Source: Cichorium intybus (lineage: Eukaryota > Streptophyta > Magnoliopsida > Asterales > Asteraceae). Taken from it: a stretch of 64,000 bases of DNA. The translations under genes were made by a program, and so were the position numbers. The notes beneath the pieces were generated by a model. That model had not been told where the DNA came from, searched no databases, and saw nothing but the letters and a program-made list of their open reading frames with translations. The stretch is taken from the NCBI GenBank assembly GCA_023525715.1, contig CM042016.1:82666882-82730881 (forward strand). Direction: 5' to 3'. This document shows, piece after piece, positions 46,060 to 60,287 of the stretch. Every line of letters begins with the position of its first letter. Within the stretch, counting starts at the first letter, position 1.

Positions 46060-46138
<79 letters not shown>
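46060..46138. repeat. (TA)n microsatellite
   Basis: About 79 bp of uninterrupted TA, left border of a MITE-like element. Confidence 0.95.
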
Positions 46139-46142
<4 letters not shown>

Positions 46143-46507
46143 CAGGATCGGGTGAGGACTCTTCTTAAAGTGAGGACTTGCGAGGACACCTTAAAAAAAT
46201 TGAAAAAAAATATAAAAAAATATAAATAATAAAATGGATCATAATACTATATCGGAGAAAAAAAAGATTCAAAAAAAAACTTTTCGATCATTATTTTTTT
46301 TATAATGAAATAATGATCCAAAATAAAAACAGAAAAATTGCATCATTACGTTTTGCAATGATGCAAATTTTTTTTTCAAATTTTTTTTTGATAATGATAT
46401 AGTACTATTCTTGATTTTATGATTTGTATTTTTTTAATATTTTTTTTCAATTTTTTTAAGGTGTCCTCGCGAGTCCTCACCGAAAAAAGTGTCCTCACCG
46501 GAACCGG

Positions 46508-46511
<4 letters not shown>
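46139..46511. mobile_element. Foldback MITE in (TA)n, type 1
   Basis: 373 bp, almost a full inverted repeat: GTGAGGAC...GCGAGGACACCTTAAAA on the left is mirrored by TTTTAAGGTGTCCTCGC... on the right. (TA)n on both sides. This is the habit described for microsatellite-targeting MITEs (rice 'Micron' is the known example). No coding. Confidence 0.75.

Positions 46512-46571
<60 letters not shown>
46512..46571. repeat. (TA)n microsatellite
   Basis: 60 bp of TA between two MITE-like units. Confidence 0.95.
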
Positions 46572-47294
<723 letters not shown>

Positions 47295-47296
<2 letters not shown>

Positions 47297-47435
47297 TAGG
47301 TTTAATTGAGAATTAAAAATTGTTGAGAACGCAAAAATAAAACTGGGGCACGTATTTTTTCTTGCCGTTCTAGTGCTTTGGCGCCGTTGGAGCATTGACG
47401 TTCTAACGGCGAAATAAATATATCATTATTCATAT
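47295..47435. other. Unassigned segment between (TA)n and the ACC tract
   Basis: AT-rich with a GC-richer centre. ATTAAAAA...GTTGAGAAC here has an inverted counterpart near 48000-48028, so the ACC tract may lie inside a third microsatellite-bounded element; the match is weak. Confidence 0.3.
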
Positions 47436-47830
47436 ATGACTTTCACCACCACTACCACCTGCACCACGTTCATCACCACCACCACCGTCGTCGCCGCCAC
47501 CACTGCCACTGCCACCGCCATCTCTACCACCACCGTCGCCGCCACAACATCCCCCACCGCCACCGCCACCAGCCACCACCACCGCTACTGTCAACTCCTC
47601 CACCTCTATCACCATCACCACCACCGCAACTACCACGTTTACCAACACCGCTACCACCACCCACAACCACCAACACCACCGCCACCACCACCACCACCTT
47701 CGTCACCACCCATCTCCACCAACACCACCACCACCACCTCACTAACACCGTCGCCGCCATCACCACCATCATCGCCACCCTCTATCACCATCACCATCAA
47801 CATCGCCACCCTCTACCACCCTTCGGACCA
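47436..47830. repeat. Imperfect (ACC)n trinucleotide tract
   Basis: About 390 bp of CCA/ACC/GCC triplets with interruptions. Frames in it read as poly-Thr/His/Pro or poly-Gly/Val by composition alone, so I do not call a gene. Confidence 0.9.
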
Positions 47831-48027
47831 CCCCAACCATATGTTTATTCATATATGTCTATTCATATATGATTATATGAATAATCATATATGAATATAC
47901 ACAATCATATATGAATAAATCATATACGAATAATAAGAACCCATCTCGTCGTCGTGTAGCGGCGCTTCAGCGCTGACACATTGGTCCAGATTCAGTATCG
48001 TGTTCTCAACTTTTTTTCCATTTTTAA

Positions 48028-48028
<1 letters not shown>
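47831..48028. other. Palindrome-rich segment, no gene
   Basis: Repeated TTCATATATGA/TCATATATGAA units on both strands (47850-47920) that can pair, then unassigned sequence up to (GT)n. Confidence 0.5.
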
Positions 48029-48573
<545 letters not shown>

Positions 48574-49626
48574 GTACGTTTTAGAGTTTTATATCAAAAA
48601 TTTTGTAAATTATTATTGGGAGAAACAATTCCTAGAGTTTCGGGAATCTTTTGGTTCTCAAAAGTCCCAAAATAATTGTTTTGAACAGAAAAGCCCATAA
48701 ATCTAGTAAAGCTATTCAATTTCATCTTTTTACTACTGGCTACCGGTAGAGAATGACAAAATTGAATACTTTTTCGAGGATAGTTTCCTGGGATTTTCTT
48801 TTGAAAAAATTATTTTGGATTTTTTCGTTAATTTTCCCAAAATATCAGAACTTTTATAAAGAAAACCCTATTAATGGATATCTAAAATATATTCCTAGAT
48901 TATCTAAAGTATATTGACCTAAATTCAAACAAATTTCATCTATATCATGCAGTTATGTGTTCCAACTTTCATACCAAAGCGGTATTCAGTGTTACTCGGT
49001 TCTGTGTAGTTTTTTTCCTGAATGTATTGATCCAGAGTTCTCCCTAATGGCATTGAAATTATTGGTTAAATTATTGGTTGGCGTCCTACTTGTGTTAATT
49101 TTAGTGCAAAGTTTGTTGTCCTGCATTTTAGATCTTCTCGTTCACGATATAATAAGCTTAATGTAAAGTTTAATCGGTTTTCTTAATTTGATAATAACTT
49201 TTGTATATATGACTTTATACGAAAAATAAATGGTTAACTCATTGTGCTTTCATTGTCTGTATGTTTAGTTATGTGGGTAGGGAGTACAAATACTTCCTCT
49301 TGAGGGAGAAAGCTTCAAAACAGTGACATTTGTAGGTCAAATAAAACAACCCAGTTTTGTAGCCTGCATTTTCACTTAGTTTCCTTTTGATACATATTTA
49401 TCATAATAATATATTAGTTTAAGCTTGAAATCGAGAGTTAATCATGGCCTAGAGTGAACTGGGTTATTTATACTGTTAGTTGGAGTTTAGACGCAAAACT
49501 GGTTGCAGATCCCCATGATCTCTTTAATTAATAAATATTTTTTTAGTTTTGATCAGGTTCCACCTAATTTCACATCCTTGTGGAACATTCTTGGTATAAA
49601 AGAAAGGAAGAAAGGTTTATTCAGTA
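48574..49626. other. Unassigned AT-rich stretch
   Basis: No recognisable coding, LTR or TIR edge. The 69-codon frame at 48957-49166 is hydrophobic without homology I can name. Confidence 0.45.
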
Positions 49627-52600
49627 ACGCCTCATCTTTCATACATCTTAATTGATGTGTTATTCATAAAAACATCAGGAAGTAAAGTTTCATACTTTCA
49701 AAAACTTTTCCTTTAGTCATTCAGCCATCATTTTACAACATTTGGTCTAAAAAAAAGCAATTGAGTTTAACAATATTTAAACAACTTTGGGGGTAACGAA
49801 ATCATATAAAACATAACCATAGTAAAGCCTTAAAACATCTCAAAGCTGTATCTCGTAATAAGCAAACATTTCCACCAAAAATTTGGCATGACCTATGGGC
49901 TATACAGACAAATCCATACTGACTCGACTGAAGAAAACAGCCCTAAAATAATATGGGACATTACAAAACTTTACAGTACAACTATAAGGGTATGATAAAG
50001 CCTAAGCATAATATCTCTCGATTACATGGCATAACTATGCCGAACTTGGGATAACTCTATCTTCTGAACATCTTTTCTATCTACAATCCACATAACAGCG
50101 TCTAAGTCCTTTCATTTTATCATCTAATAACAAGCCTCCTATTCCTGAGTACATAGCATTTAAAAAAACAAACATAGGTGAGTCAATAAACCTCGTGAGA
50201 TACATGAGGTTTAAATACAACAAGTTAGAACCAATATTGATAACAGTATTCATCATAAGATAAAGAAATCATCACTTCTTATTCGAAACATAAGACAATA
50301 CATTCTCTTTAAAACGTTAGTTATTCTTTATCATAAAAACATGGTTATTATTTATCATAAAACATAAATCATTCCTTATCATCAAAACATAAGTTCATTG
50401 CTACATCATTAAAACATAAGTCATTACTTCATCATAAATTATTAGATTCTTCACTTTATCATTAAAACATAAAGTCATTACTTCCGTATCAAATTATAGA
50501 CCAATTGCTTTCATAATTCATTTTGTTATCATCTTTTATTTACGGGCGCCCCATATACCTTTCCCTTTCCAAAATGGAACCAACCCATCCGTAAGGGCAT
50601 GCTTTCATAACTTTCCCTTTTACCTTCATGGAATACAACACATCTATCCATAAAGGCGTGCTTAAGACAACTACTTCGCGACAGGAGGTACCATCCCAAC
50701 AGTGTCTTTTGACCCCCTTCTTGCGGGTAAGGTCCTAGTCCGGACAACAATCATCATCATTACTTTCATTTTTAGTTATCAATTTCAGTTTTCTTACTTC
50801 ATATGTTAGCAAATTAGTCTTTACTTCATACATCATTCAAAACATGTAAAATCGTTTCAATCATTTAACAAAAATCAACACTTTGCTAGTTCAAGTTTTT
50901 GAAACCATTTGTAAAAGCATTACACATAATACATTTAACATAAAACATTTGATATTCAAAACTTGTTGCAATGTACCTAGTAAAAATTCTCATGTACTTA
51001 CCTCGCTAGCTACGTATGTTTAGCTACAATAATCCACTAACTCTTGACTTCACTTACTTTCAATATCCCTTCAACCTCTATTGATTTATTAAGAAGTTAG
51101 AGCCAATTACACAACTGAACACATAATATGTCTTAAATCATATATGAACTCTTTCTAAACATCATCTAACTCCATTCCAAGGATTAGGTGTGATCATTAA
51201 AGCATAATAGTCATTTTAGACTCTTTTAACCTTTTTGCCCCAATTTGCCTAATTGTGTCTTTCTTAGGTTTGACATGCAACTTAAACAACTTTATACTTC
51301 TAACATGTTTATAAAACAATACCAATTGCTTGGATGTATAAACATCTTTTGTTTTTCTCTTTTATGCTATTTTGACATTTCTAAGCCAATAAACTTTCTA
51401 AAAATAGAAACCGTTGTGAAATATAATATATTCCGTTCATTTGAAACAAATACATTCCAAACACTTAATGAACTCATTCCAATTAGATTCTATGTTCTCA
51501 TTGGTGTTATTTTTGTACAAATACCAAATTTATCACCAATAATTTGTATAGTTACCATAATATGTTCAATGATAGATTTAATAAAATCCCCCCTCCCTTT
51601 TTAACTTAAAGCATCAATTCCAAGATTAATATGTATATGAAGTTTATATAATGAAAACTACAAAATACTAACATCAAATCACTTGTATTAGAACAATCTT
51701 TATCATTTTTAAGCATACTATTATTAAGAACCAACCTATAATAACCTTGTCCATCATGTATTTTCATATTCCAAATTGTAACATCAAGATTAAATCATGA
51801 TAGAGGAATTTAGCTTAAGCATAATAATTCCTTTACATAATCATTATACCTTTAAGAACTCAACAGCTACAAATTTTATACTTTTGTCAAAGTCTGATTC
51901 ATTCCATGACTTAGCCTTCTCAGATTCATTATTTGCATGATCTCATACCAATAGCATTAACATGTAAAAAAATCAAGAATTCATCCTCTTTCTTTCATAC
52001 ACCCATAATCCTATGTTCAACAACGATAAATAGTGTGACCAACAGAAAAGTCAACTCAATGACATTCAACCAAAAACACTAATTATTTGAGTGTTTGATG
52101 CATGCATTAGCTTCCTACAATCCAATATAACTATCATCTCAACCACATTCCAACATGCAATTGAAATCCTTAGCTAATTTCAAACACTGTGATCTGATTT
52201 TAGAAATTACCTTCATCTTTGTCCCAAATCTGAAATTGAAGTGCGTAGGGTCGTTGATGAAAGAAATTAGACCTTAAAACCTTCCTTGACAACCAGCACC
52301 ACTACTAGAACTCGCTGTCGCCGCTGGCGTATCGCCACCGGTTCCTTCCGACAGCAGCTTGATGTCGATGCTCCAAATCCCTCTCGATTTCTCTATTTTT
52401 CTTGTCCCTTTCTTCCTTTGATTCTCGAAATTTCTCATATGCTTCCTCTTTTTATCGGTCAGAAATCGCGAATCATAGAGACCTAGCGGGTCTCTCCCTT
52501 TCCTATTTCCCGATCTCAAAAAACACACACAAGGTGTGTGCATGTGGTGGTGTTCTGATTTCAATCTGCCCGATTTCAATGTTTATGCACACTGTAGAAG

Positions 52601-52847
52601 AGGGTTTAAAAGTCGATTTTTAATTTGGTCTCAAATGGTAATATTACAAGCATTTACATCATATTTTTTCTAACTTTGACCTGACATATCTCCTTTATAC
52701 GATGTCGAAAATTCATAAAATTTATCCCTTTTAGAAAGGTGGGAATTAGCTTAACATTTCTTCCTTAATGACTTAAGGCTGAATTGTTAGTACTAAAAGT
52801 CAAATCGTTGACCAACTCGTAGTTTGATATATTAGGATTGTAATGTC
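49627..52847 (-). repeat. Degraded gypsy-like LTR (solo or truncated)
   Basis: The left edge reads AGTAACGCCTCATC, like a worn TGTAACG LTR end. The interior resembles minus-strand plant gypsy LTR sequence (ATAGGTGAGTCAATAAACCTC near 50175; a GC-rich island with GATGAAGGTAATTTC on the minus strand near 52205-52350). A possible right edge is AGGATTGTAATGTCA at 52847. No matching TSD was found, no PBS or PPT next to it, no domain. Boundaries are tentative. Confidence 0.35.
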
Positions 52848-53105
52848 AAACTTCTTCTTTCGATGGAATGAACTTACTCTTATGTGAATGATTTAATGTA
52901 TGAACAATTGCTTATATCTTATGCATGATGTATACTCTTAACTAACAAACTTTGATAAGTTCGTATAACATTGTAATCATCCGAAATCCAGTAATGGATT
53001 TCGGAACTCCAAAAGAGATCAAGATCAGAAAGTAATCAGAATACCACACTCCGAACTGACTCAGAAGACCAAGACATACATGATCGTATTTCCAAGGACA
53101 CTCTG

Positions 53106-55947
53106 TGTCACACCCTCAAACCGTATTGGCGGAATAGTTTTAAGGGTGGATGACTTCATGAACAATATCATAACAAAGTTGCACAATAGTGAAATCCAAG
53201 CACACAACCATCATTAATCAATTGCAAATGTTACAAGGTTTAATTGTTTCATGTTTCAAATACAATTGTAATGATATCAAAATAAACAAAAATGACGTCA
53301 TAACATCTCTTCCTGTAGCGCCTGAACTTACTTTATCAGTTTCCTGAGAATACAAGTAGCTGAAAAAGTGTCAACAATTAAGTTGGTGAGTTCATAAGAT
53401 TTTTGTATAAGAAACGTCCTTTGTTTGTAAACGATAGTGTTGAAAACCAAGAAAATCCAATATTTTCTTATAAAATGTTCCAAGTCTTTAAATCCCAAAG
53501 ACTAAAATGTAATATGTAAACTGTAGTGTACTTTCTTTGAAATGTGTGTATCCACGTAAACAATTTATAAAAATATTAAGTTGATTATTTTCCCATGTGA
53601 GATACCATATAACCATACTGTGACTAGTTGGCCTGCTGCGACGTTCTTCAGGCGTCAGAACTGTTAGACATTTGGACACCTCAGACCTGCCGGTCAAGCT
53701 GTAGCTAGCAGCTCAGGTGCGGGGTTGTCAAGCCCCGTATAGATCTATACTCAAATATCGCGCTCTCTTACCGAGACTCTGGTTATATAAATGTTCAGGA
53801 CTTATAGTAGGTACTTATAAAAGTACTGTGAAGATTCATCTCACAAAAATGTATGTATTCCAATCAACTTGTTTACATACGATTTGTATATAAAAAACTC
53901 TTGTAATCGTCCATTATCATTTTTCCCATGATAATATAGTATATTAAATAATTATATATTTTTATATAATTATTTTTGTCATGTTTAAATGTCATAGTAA
54001 CCTTTTGTTCATAAACTATTCCAATAATAGTCTATTCTTAGTAATTGCGTCGTAATAACCTTATTTTTGTGAATAATAGTGAAATGACTTGTTCAAAGAT
54101 TATAAATATTATCTTTTGAGATATTTCACACAAAAATAATATAATAACTTGATTATAACAATTTTTGCTAGAAAATAGCGTCTTTATTTATAAAAACGTA
54201 GTTTTTACTAGTTTTCGTTTTTATAACGTTTTTATTCAAGATCTAGCATCTTTGTACACTTTATTTGTAGTTTAGTAACTTTTACACAACTTAGTATGTC
54301 AAAATGTTCCAAGTACATAGATCTACTTGTATTTCAAGCCAAGATCATATTTATAACATTTTTGTTCAAGATCTAACATTTTTTACACACTTATATTATA
54401 GTCTACTAACTTTTATACAAGCACATAATGTATCATTATGAACATGAAACAAAGATCTATCCATATTTCATATCAAAGGTATTTTTACCCAAATACTAAC
54501 TTTATAAACTTGTGTAAATCAACATATATAACATTTAAACATATATATACTTGAATAAAACAACATTTATAGTTAAAGAACTTGTATTCTCCCCCAAAAA
54601 GGTTTGAAAAGATGAAAATGAGGGGTATGAACTCACCTTGAGTGTGGATCCTAGATTCCTTGAAAGAAGATTGAAGATTGTGGTTCTAAGATCCGAAGGA
54701 CCCTTGGACAAAGCTATTATCCAATGGATTTCCGTGAGTATGTGTGCATAAAAGAGTATATGAAGGTATTTAGAACTTAAATCACTAGATGATCATAACT
54801 TACCAAGAGAGCTTGAAAGATCTTTGAAGATGATGGAGTTTGGAGCTTAAAGACCTTTGAACAAATCTAATATCCAATGGATATAGATGGATGTTAGTGT
54901 GTGTAAAAGGTGTAAAACTTATATCAAGTTGTTTAAAATCAAAGGATGAAGAAAGCTTACTACTTGAACTTGTGAAAGAAGCTTGAAATGGAAGCTTGAA
55001 GATGGTGATGAAGATGGTGATCTTGGCCGAGAGCAAAGAAGAGAGGAGAGGAAGAGTGTGGTGAAGTGTGTTGGTTTCAAATGAAAGTCTAGTTGTAGTT
55101 CTTGGAAGTATAAGTTTCAATTTTTCCAATTAAAAACTCATAGCCTTTTAAGGCCTAGTAATATAAAAACTAAAAGAAAGGTTTTTGGTATGATGGCATG
55201 TCCCCTAAGGGGGTGGGCTGCCGATTTTGGGAAGGGGGTGGGGTGGGGTGGTGTGGTTTTTATAAAAATAGCAATGTAGTTATAAAAATGTGTAGTTTTT
55301 ATAAAATAGTAAGACGTTTTAGTGAATTTTTGTGCGTTTTTGACGAAACGAAGTTCTAAATAATTATTTTGTATAAAAACGTTGCCAAAAATTTGTTTTG
55401 TTTGAAACATAACTCGTTGGGTGCCGGAATACGCGTTTAAGCGCGGTATTCTTCCGATTTCGCGATTTTCGGCATTTTACCGGAAATTGCATTTAGCTTT
55501 GGAATTAAATACTAGATACTATTACGTTACTTATCATATGAATTTTTATTTCATATTTGATGTTTAAGGCACCTCATTTTGTATTTTGAGTCCAAACCCT
55601 GTGTACATTTATCCGTTCACAGCGATTTAATGGTTGTAACTTCCACATACGAACTCCGTTTTTGACGTTCTATATATCGAAACTTTCGTATTTATAAGTA
55701 GATTGTTTTATGAATATTATTATTTTCAAAATAATAATTGTACGATTATCGAATTTTTACGCTACAGTAGTCTGTTGTCCGTATTTTCGATTTTTAATCG
55801 ATAATTGTTTTGATTTAGCATACGTAATACTATGATATTAATAATTCAACACAACAGTTATGGAAAATAACTTTTCAACATTTAGGTTAACATATGCTTC
55901 GTTTGACTACAGTTGACTTTTGTTGACCAAAATTTACAATTGTCACA
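53106..55947 (-). mobile_element. Solo LTR of a Ty3/gypsy-like element in the H LTR
   Basis: Plus edges TGTCACACCC and CAATTGTCACA (inverted TGTGACA/TGTCACA ends). Perfect TSD CTCTG at 53101-53105 and 55948-55952. 2842 bp with no PBS, PPT or coding domain. No partner LTR in the window. It is the product of LTR-LTR recombination after insertion into the H LTR. Confidence 0.88.
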
Positions 55948-56302
55948 CTCTGATGAAACCAGCCAGGACTCCGAAACCCACTCAGGATTTCGGACTATCA
56001 ATATCAACAAATCCAAAGAAATATCATACTTAAACATTCAACAAAGAAGCTGAAGATCAAAGAATATCTAGAAGATAAGGCAAAGGATAAGTACTCCAAC
56101 TTATAGGATATGATTAGACAAGATCAGGCGTTGTCATCTAGAAGCATATCTTGTGTACTTAAAATACTATTATATTATAGGCAAGCCACCCTAGTCTGAC
56201 ATTGTATTTTTATATTAGATTCACCTTTTCTTATCTGACTAAAGAGAGACGTGTTGTCTCCTCTTCAGTCCGTAGGTTATTATCCGATGGTCATCCCTTA
56301 GT

Positions 56303-56309
56303 CTATAAA
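56303..56309 (+). promoter_or_regulatory. TATA box of H 5' LTR
   Basis: TATAAAA in GTCTATAAAAGGGAGACC, about 375 bp before the LTR end. Confidence 0.6.
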
Positions 56310-56685
56310 AGGGAGACCAAGTTCGTCTTCAGTCCTCATGGTTTTGAGAGACTTCATGTAATACTTTCAATTATCAATACAATCTCTCATTCCATCAACT
56401 CTTGTGTTCTTATCTGCATTTCTTACTGTTCTTATCTTTCTAGCACACTTAACTTTCAGTCTTTACTTTTCAAGTTATATTACTGCTAATCCTTATTATT
56501 GTTGAGCTATTAAGATCTGTTCTAAGTATTAATCCTTCATTATAATTCCGCATCCATATCAAGTCTTCGGACTTGTCCATCTCAAGTCTTCAGGACTTGT
56601 CCATGTACGAAACCTCCTAGTTTCGGACCTTTACTTTCCGCAATCTTTATTTCCGCACTTACTTAGAATATTTGGCGACAACAAT

Positions 56686-56698
56686 TGGTATCAGAGCC
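56686..56698 (+). other. Primer-binding site of H
   Basis: TGGTATCAGAGCC, an exact initiator-Met complement two bases after the LTR. Confidence 0.9.
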
Positions 56699-56814
56699 TG
56701 AATAGCTGTCTATAAGATTCTAAGTGCCTAGTTTGCTCAAAACCCTGGCTGAAGCAACAACCTTAGAATCCTCTGTGGATCATTGCATGCTATTATAGCT
56801 CAAATTCTTAAGAC

Positions 56815-58905
56815 GTGCTTTTCACATCAAAACAAATCGGAATCGTCTTTTCTCACATAATGCAGATGAACTACTCTCTGAATGTTGCAAACAGTGTCGG
56901 AGGCTCCAATCGAGCTCCTATATTCATTCTTACTGAGTATAATGGATGGGCATCTCGTATGCGTAACTATCTCAAAACCAAATGGAAAGACATATGGCGT
57001 TCAGTCGAAGAAGGACCAATTCTTCCATCATACACTCCTAGACCAGACACAGCAGAAGAAGCTCTAGGCGGTACTTCTCATCCAAGGCTAACACCCTTGG
57101 ATATAGAGAAAATGGACAACGACAAAATTGCTTTCACTGAAATCCAATGTGGAATTCCTCCGAAACTCTTTAATCTCATACAGAACTGTACAACAGCTCA
57201 GCAGATCTGGGTTCTCTTACAAAATATGTTCTTAGGAACGGAGGAAGCAAAAGACCAAAAGTTTGTGTAGAGTCTCTCAGAATACACTCACTTCTTAGCA
57301 TTTCTCGGAGAATCACTAAGACAGGCGTTCACTCGGTTCTCCATAATCATGACCAGACTTCTAAGTTCAGGAGCAGAAAGAACCAATGAAGAGATCAATC
57401 ATCGATTTCTTGAGGGACTTGGAAAAGACTGGATGCTTGTAAAAATGATTCTTCAAGATTTAGGAAAGTTGAAAACTTTCAATATGTACCGACTGTACAA
57501 CAATCTCATCGGACAAGAAAATGACATAAAAAGCAATCAACAACAGCAGCAACTAAGTGGACCTCTGGCTCTAGTTGCTGGGCATAACTATCCATCGATG
57601 GACAACATCCCTCAGCAACTGGTACAATATCAGCAAGCAACTCAGCAACAAACCAACCCAAACATCTCCTCACCTCAGACTGCACCTACTCAAATCTTAC
57701 CATAACCTCAGCAACCAAATCATATACCTTCATATCATCCATCTCAACCATAAATTTCCTACCCTTCACACTATCAAGCTCCGACGGTTAAATACCAATC
57801 TTCACAAATCTCACAACCATCCATTCAATCCAAACCAACAACCCTTGCACTTCCAGCTCCAGTACAAACTACTGAATCATACTATTCAGAATACGATGAA
57901 GCAGAAGAAGCAGCCTATCAACATGAGATAGCTATGATCAGTCAGAAGTTCAACCGAATACCATCCTACTCTGGTCAGAAAAAGAACTTCCGATCCTCCA
58001 ACCAAAATGGAGAGTATCGACCAAAAAATAACTATCAGAGAGGACATCAATAATCTGGCCAAAATCGCTATTACTCGAAACCAGAAGATCAGCAGCAAGA
58101 GAAATCAAAGGCGGCCCCAGATGTCAACACTAGTCAATCTCCAACTCCTGAAAAGAAAGAATCATAAGTAATCAAATGTCACAGCTGCGGGGGTCTATGG
58201 CACTATGCTGCTGACTGCAGAGCACCAATGAATTATCCAAAAGCAAAAGAAGAAGAAAAACTCAAAGCATTTGTAGCATCCGGAAACGTCGAGATCTGGT
58301 CCTCAGGAGATGATGATGAATAGTTTGAAAACAATTGAAAACGAGGAAAAGGATTTGGAGAATGCATGATGGTACAAGCAAATCGAGAAACTCCAATTCC
58401 AGGGTTGGCAAGCTCCAAACATTTTGAGAACACTGCTGAATCGTCATCTTCCTACATGCCAAAGAACTATGCCTTCATGGTAAACCACAAGACAGGAAAA
58501 GGTGTAAGTATCATCGAACAGGTACGTAACATGCTTCATACACATCAGATCTATTCTAATAATCTAGAACCTACTCTAGAAAAAATATCTAACACCTGTG
58601 CAGATGCCTTAGCTGCATATCAGCAGGTTCTGGAAGAAAGAGATGATGGGTATGAAAAAGTGATAAAGTTGAAGAATAGACTAGAAGATAAAAAGCTATT
58701 TTGTGATAAACTTACTGCTGATTTGATGATCGAACAAACTTCTAGGACTTTGTTAGAAAACTCAAATCAGCTTTTGACATCGCAAAGGGATTTAGCCCGA
58801 AGTGATAATGTAAGACTAAACAAATTAGTAGATCAGTTGTATCATGCAACTGAAGTTTTCAAATCTCCTGCTAACACTAACTCTTCAGAAAACACTTTTA
58901 ATTAG
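56815..58905 (+). pseudogene. Gag of SIRE-like copia H
   Basis: Likely real start at ATG 56869 (MNYSLNVANSV), inside the longer frame from 56815. Copia gag: ILTEYNGWASRMRNYLKTKW, LIQNCTTAQQIWVLLQNMF, INHRFLEGLGKDWMLVKMIL. Then a Gln/Pro-rich stretch and a zinc knuckle CHSCGGLWHYAADC (C-X2-C-X4-H-X4-C, about 58172-58213). The C-terminal segment 58366-58905 is helical and Leu/Glu/Lys-rich (EERDDGYEKVIKLKNRLED), a coiled coil typical of long SIRE gags. Stops at 57268 (TAG), 57703 and 57751 (TAA), about 58050, 58166 and 58321 are mostly CAA/CAG-type. Confidence 0.85.
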
Positions 58906-60287
58906 GGATGGGCAAGAAAAACCACAAATAAAAACTATCCTATTTACAACAGAAAAAGTCAATTTTTTCAGTACCCTTCAAATGAATATGATGATAAACA
59001 CGATGAGGACACAACCAAGAACCTTTCTAAAACTCCTGACAATGAATCAGAAATTTCCATTTCTAAGTCAAAAGAAGGAGTTAAAATTCCCTTCTCATAT
59101 TTCTCAAAAGCAGACACTGCCAAAATCAACAAATTGTCCATTGCTTCAGTCCCATTCATGCCTAGACACATGACCACGGTCACAAACTATCCATCATCAA
59201 GTTCTCAGCAACTCTCTTTCTTAGAAAATCAGCAAGTTAACTGTGTTACTGGAAAATGCCTTCCAGATTTTAAGAACCTGGAAAGTCCAAACAAAGAAAA
59301 GGTTGATGAAGAAATTGAAATGGAAAAGTCCCCAGAAAGTATCATCATTAAAAATGATTTTAACAAAATTATAATCAGAAGTCCTAATGTTACTAATATA
59401 TCTAACATGACTTCCGAAACATCGTGTTCTGACGAAATGTCATATGAAGATACATCACAACACAATTTCTCAAATAATCCAATCAGAATTTTGCTAAAAA
59501 AAACTTAAAGTCAATCATGAAGAGACAAGCTCTTTAAATGATTCTTTATCTGACTCTTCCCCAAGAGAAATTTTTCAAAAAGGAAAAGGAAAGAATCTAA
59601 CTAAACAAGGAGTAAAACCAATTCTAAACAGAAAAGATCTCAGATCACCTCGATCGCATGCAAGATTTGAACAAAAACAATGCTTATACACTCGGAAACG
59701 ATCAGAAGGTAATTCAACTTTTATCACTCCAAGTCATACTCAGAAATCTACTCCTTCACTCTGAAAGTATATCTATAAGGGATTACTTCTGACCCCAAAC
59801 ATCAAACCCTTTCAGCGATTTCAAAACATCAGAAATTCTGATTACAACACAGAATTTCCAAAATTAACAAGAAATTCAAAAGGATCTCAAAACAGTCCCA
59901 CAATGTCTAAGAAACCTATGAATGAGTATGGGAAAACAAAAATCTCATCTTTTAGTAAGCAAACTCCAAACGTTATCGGAACCAAGATTCAAAAGTATAA
60001 TTATTCCACTCCAAAAATTTTAAAACGACAACAAAGTAATACTTGCTGTCATTGTTGCAATCATCATTCTAAAGTAGTCATTGCTACTGATTCAAAAAAC
60101 TTTACATATCCAAGAAACTTTGTTAAAAAGTGGGTTGTAAAATCATCCATTTCTGAGCCGAAATCATCTTCAGAAACAAAAACTCCCTTCAAATCAATTG
60201 TCAAAAATAATTCTTCCACATCTATGAAAATAATTGGGACCAAACAAGTCTAGGTTCCCAAACTAACTATCTAATCTCTCAGGCATT
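58906..60287 (+). pseudogene. Gag-protease linker of H, broken frames
   Basis: Two open segments, 59134-59508 (Ser/Asn/Glu-rich) and 59903-60253 (Lys/Ser-rich, with CCHCCNHH and FVKKWVVKSS), separated by stops. Position and basic, low-complexity character match the region between gag and protease in SIRE-like elements. No enzyme motif. Whether CCHCCNHH is a second worn zinc knuckle is uncertain. Confidence 0.55.

Larger units (their letters stand above)
52972..56683 (+). repeat. 5' LTR of H, interrupted by a solo LTR
   Basis: The right end GGCGACAACA two bases before the PBS is firm. The left end TGTAATCATCC is a best guess, since the other LTR is not visible. Net length without the insertion is about 865 bp. 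A 9-bp-stem hairpin CCGAAATCC/GGATTTCGG lies at 52980-53003. TATAAAA at 56303-56309. Confidence 0.6.

Noticed and set aside
47436..47894. 152-codon Thr/His/Pro ORF and overlapping Gly/Val ORFs on the other strand
   Set aside because: Pure product of the ACC trinucleotide tract; no domain, open in several frames at once.
47295..48028. Third complete microsatellite-bounded MITE around the ACC tract
   Set aside because: The terminal match (ATTAAAAA...GTTGAGAAC) is short and interrupted; noted as a possibility but not called.
51245..51604. 119-codon plus-strand hydrophobic ORF
   Set aside because: Inside the LTR-like block 49627-52847, AT-rich composition, no recognised domain.
54800..55410. 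Two minus-strand ORFs of 109 and 90 codons
   Set aside because: Inside the solo LTR; LTRs of this class do not code and no domain is visible.
56202..56489. 95-codon ORF at the promoter end of the H LTR
   Set aside because: Overlaps the TATA box and U3/R region of the LTR; chance ORF.
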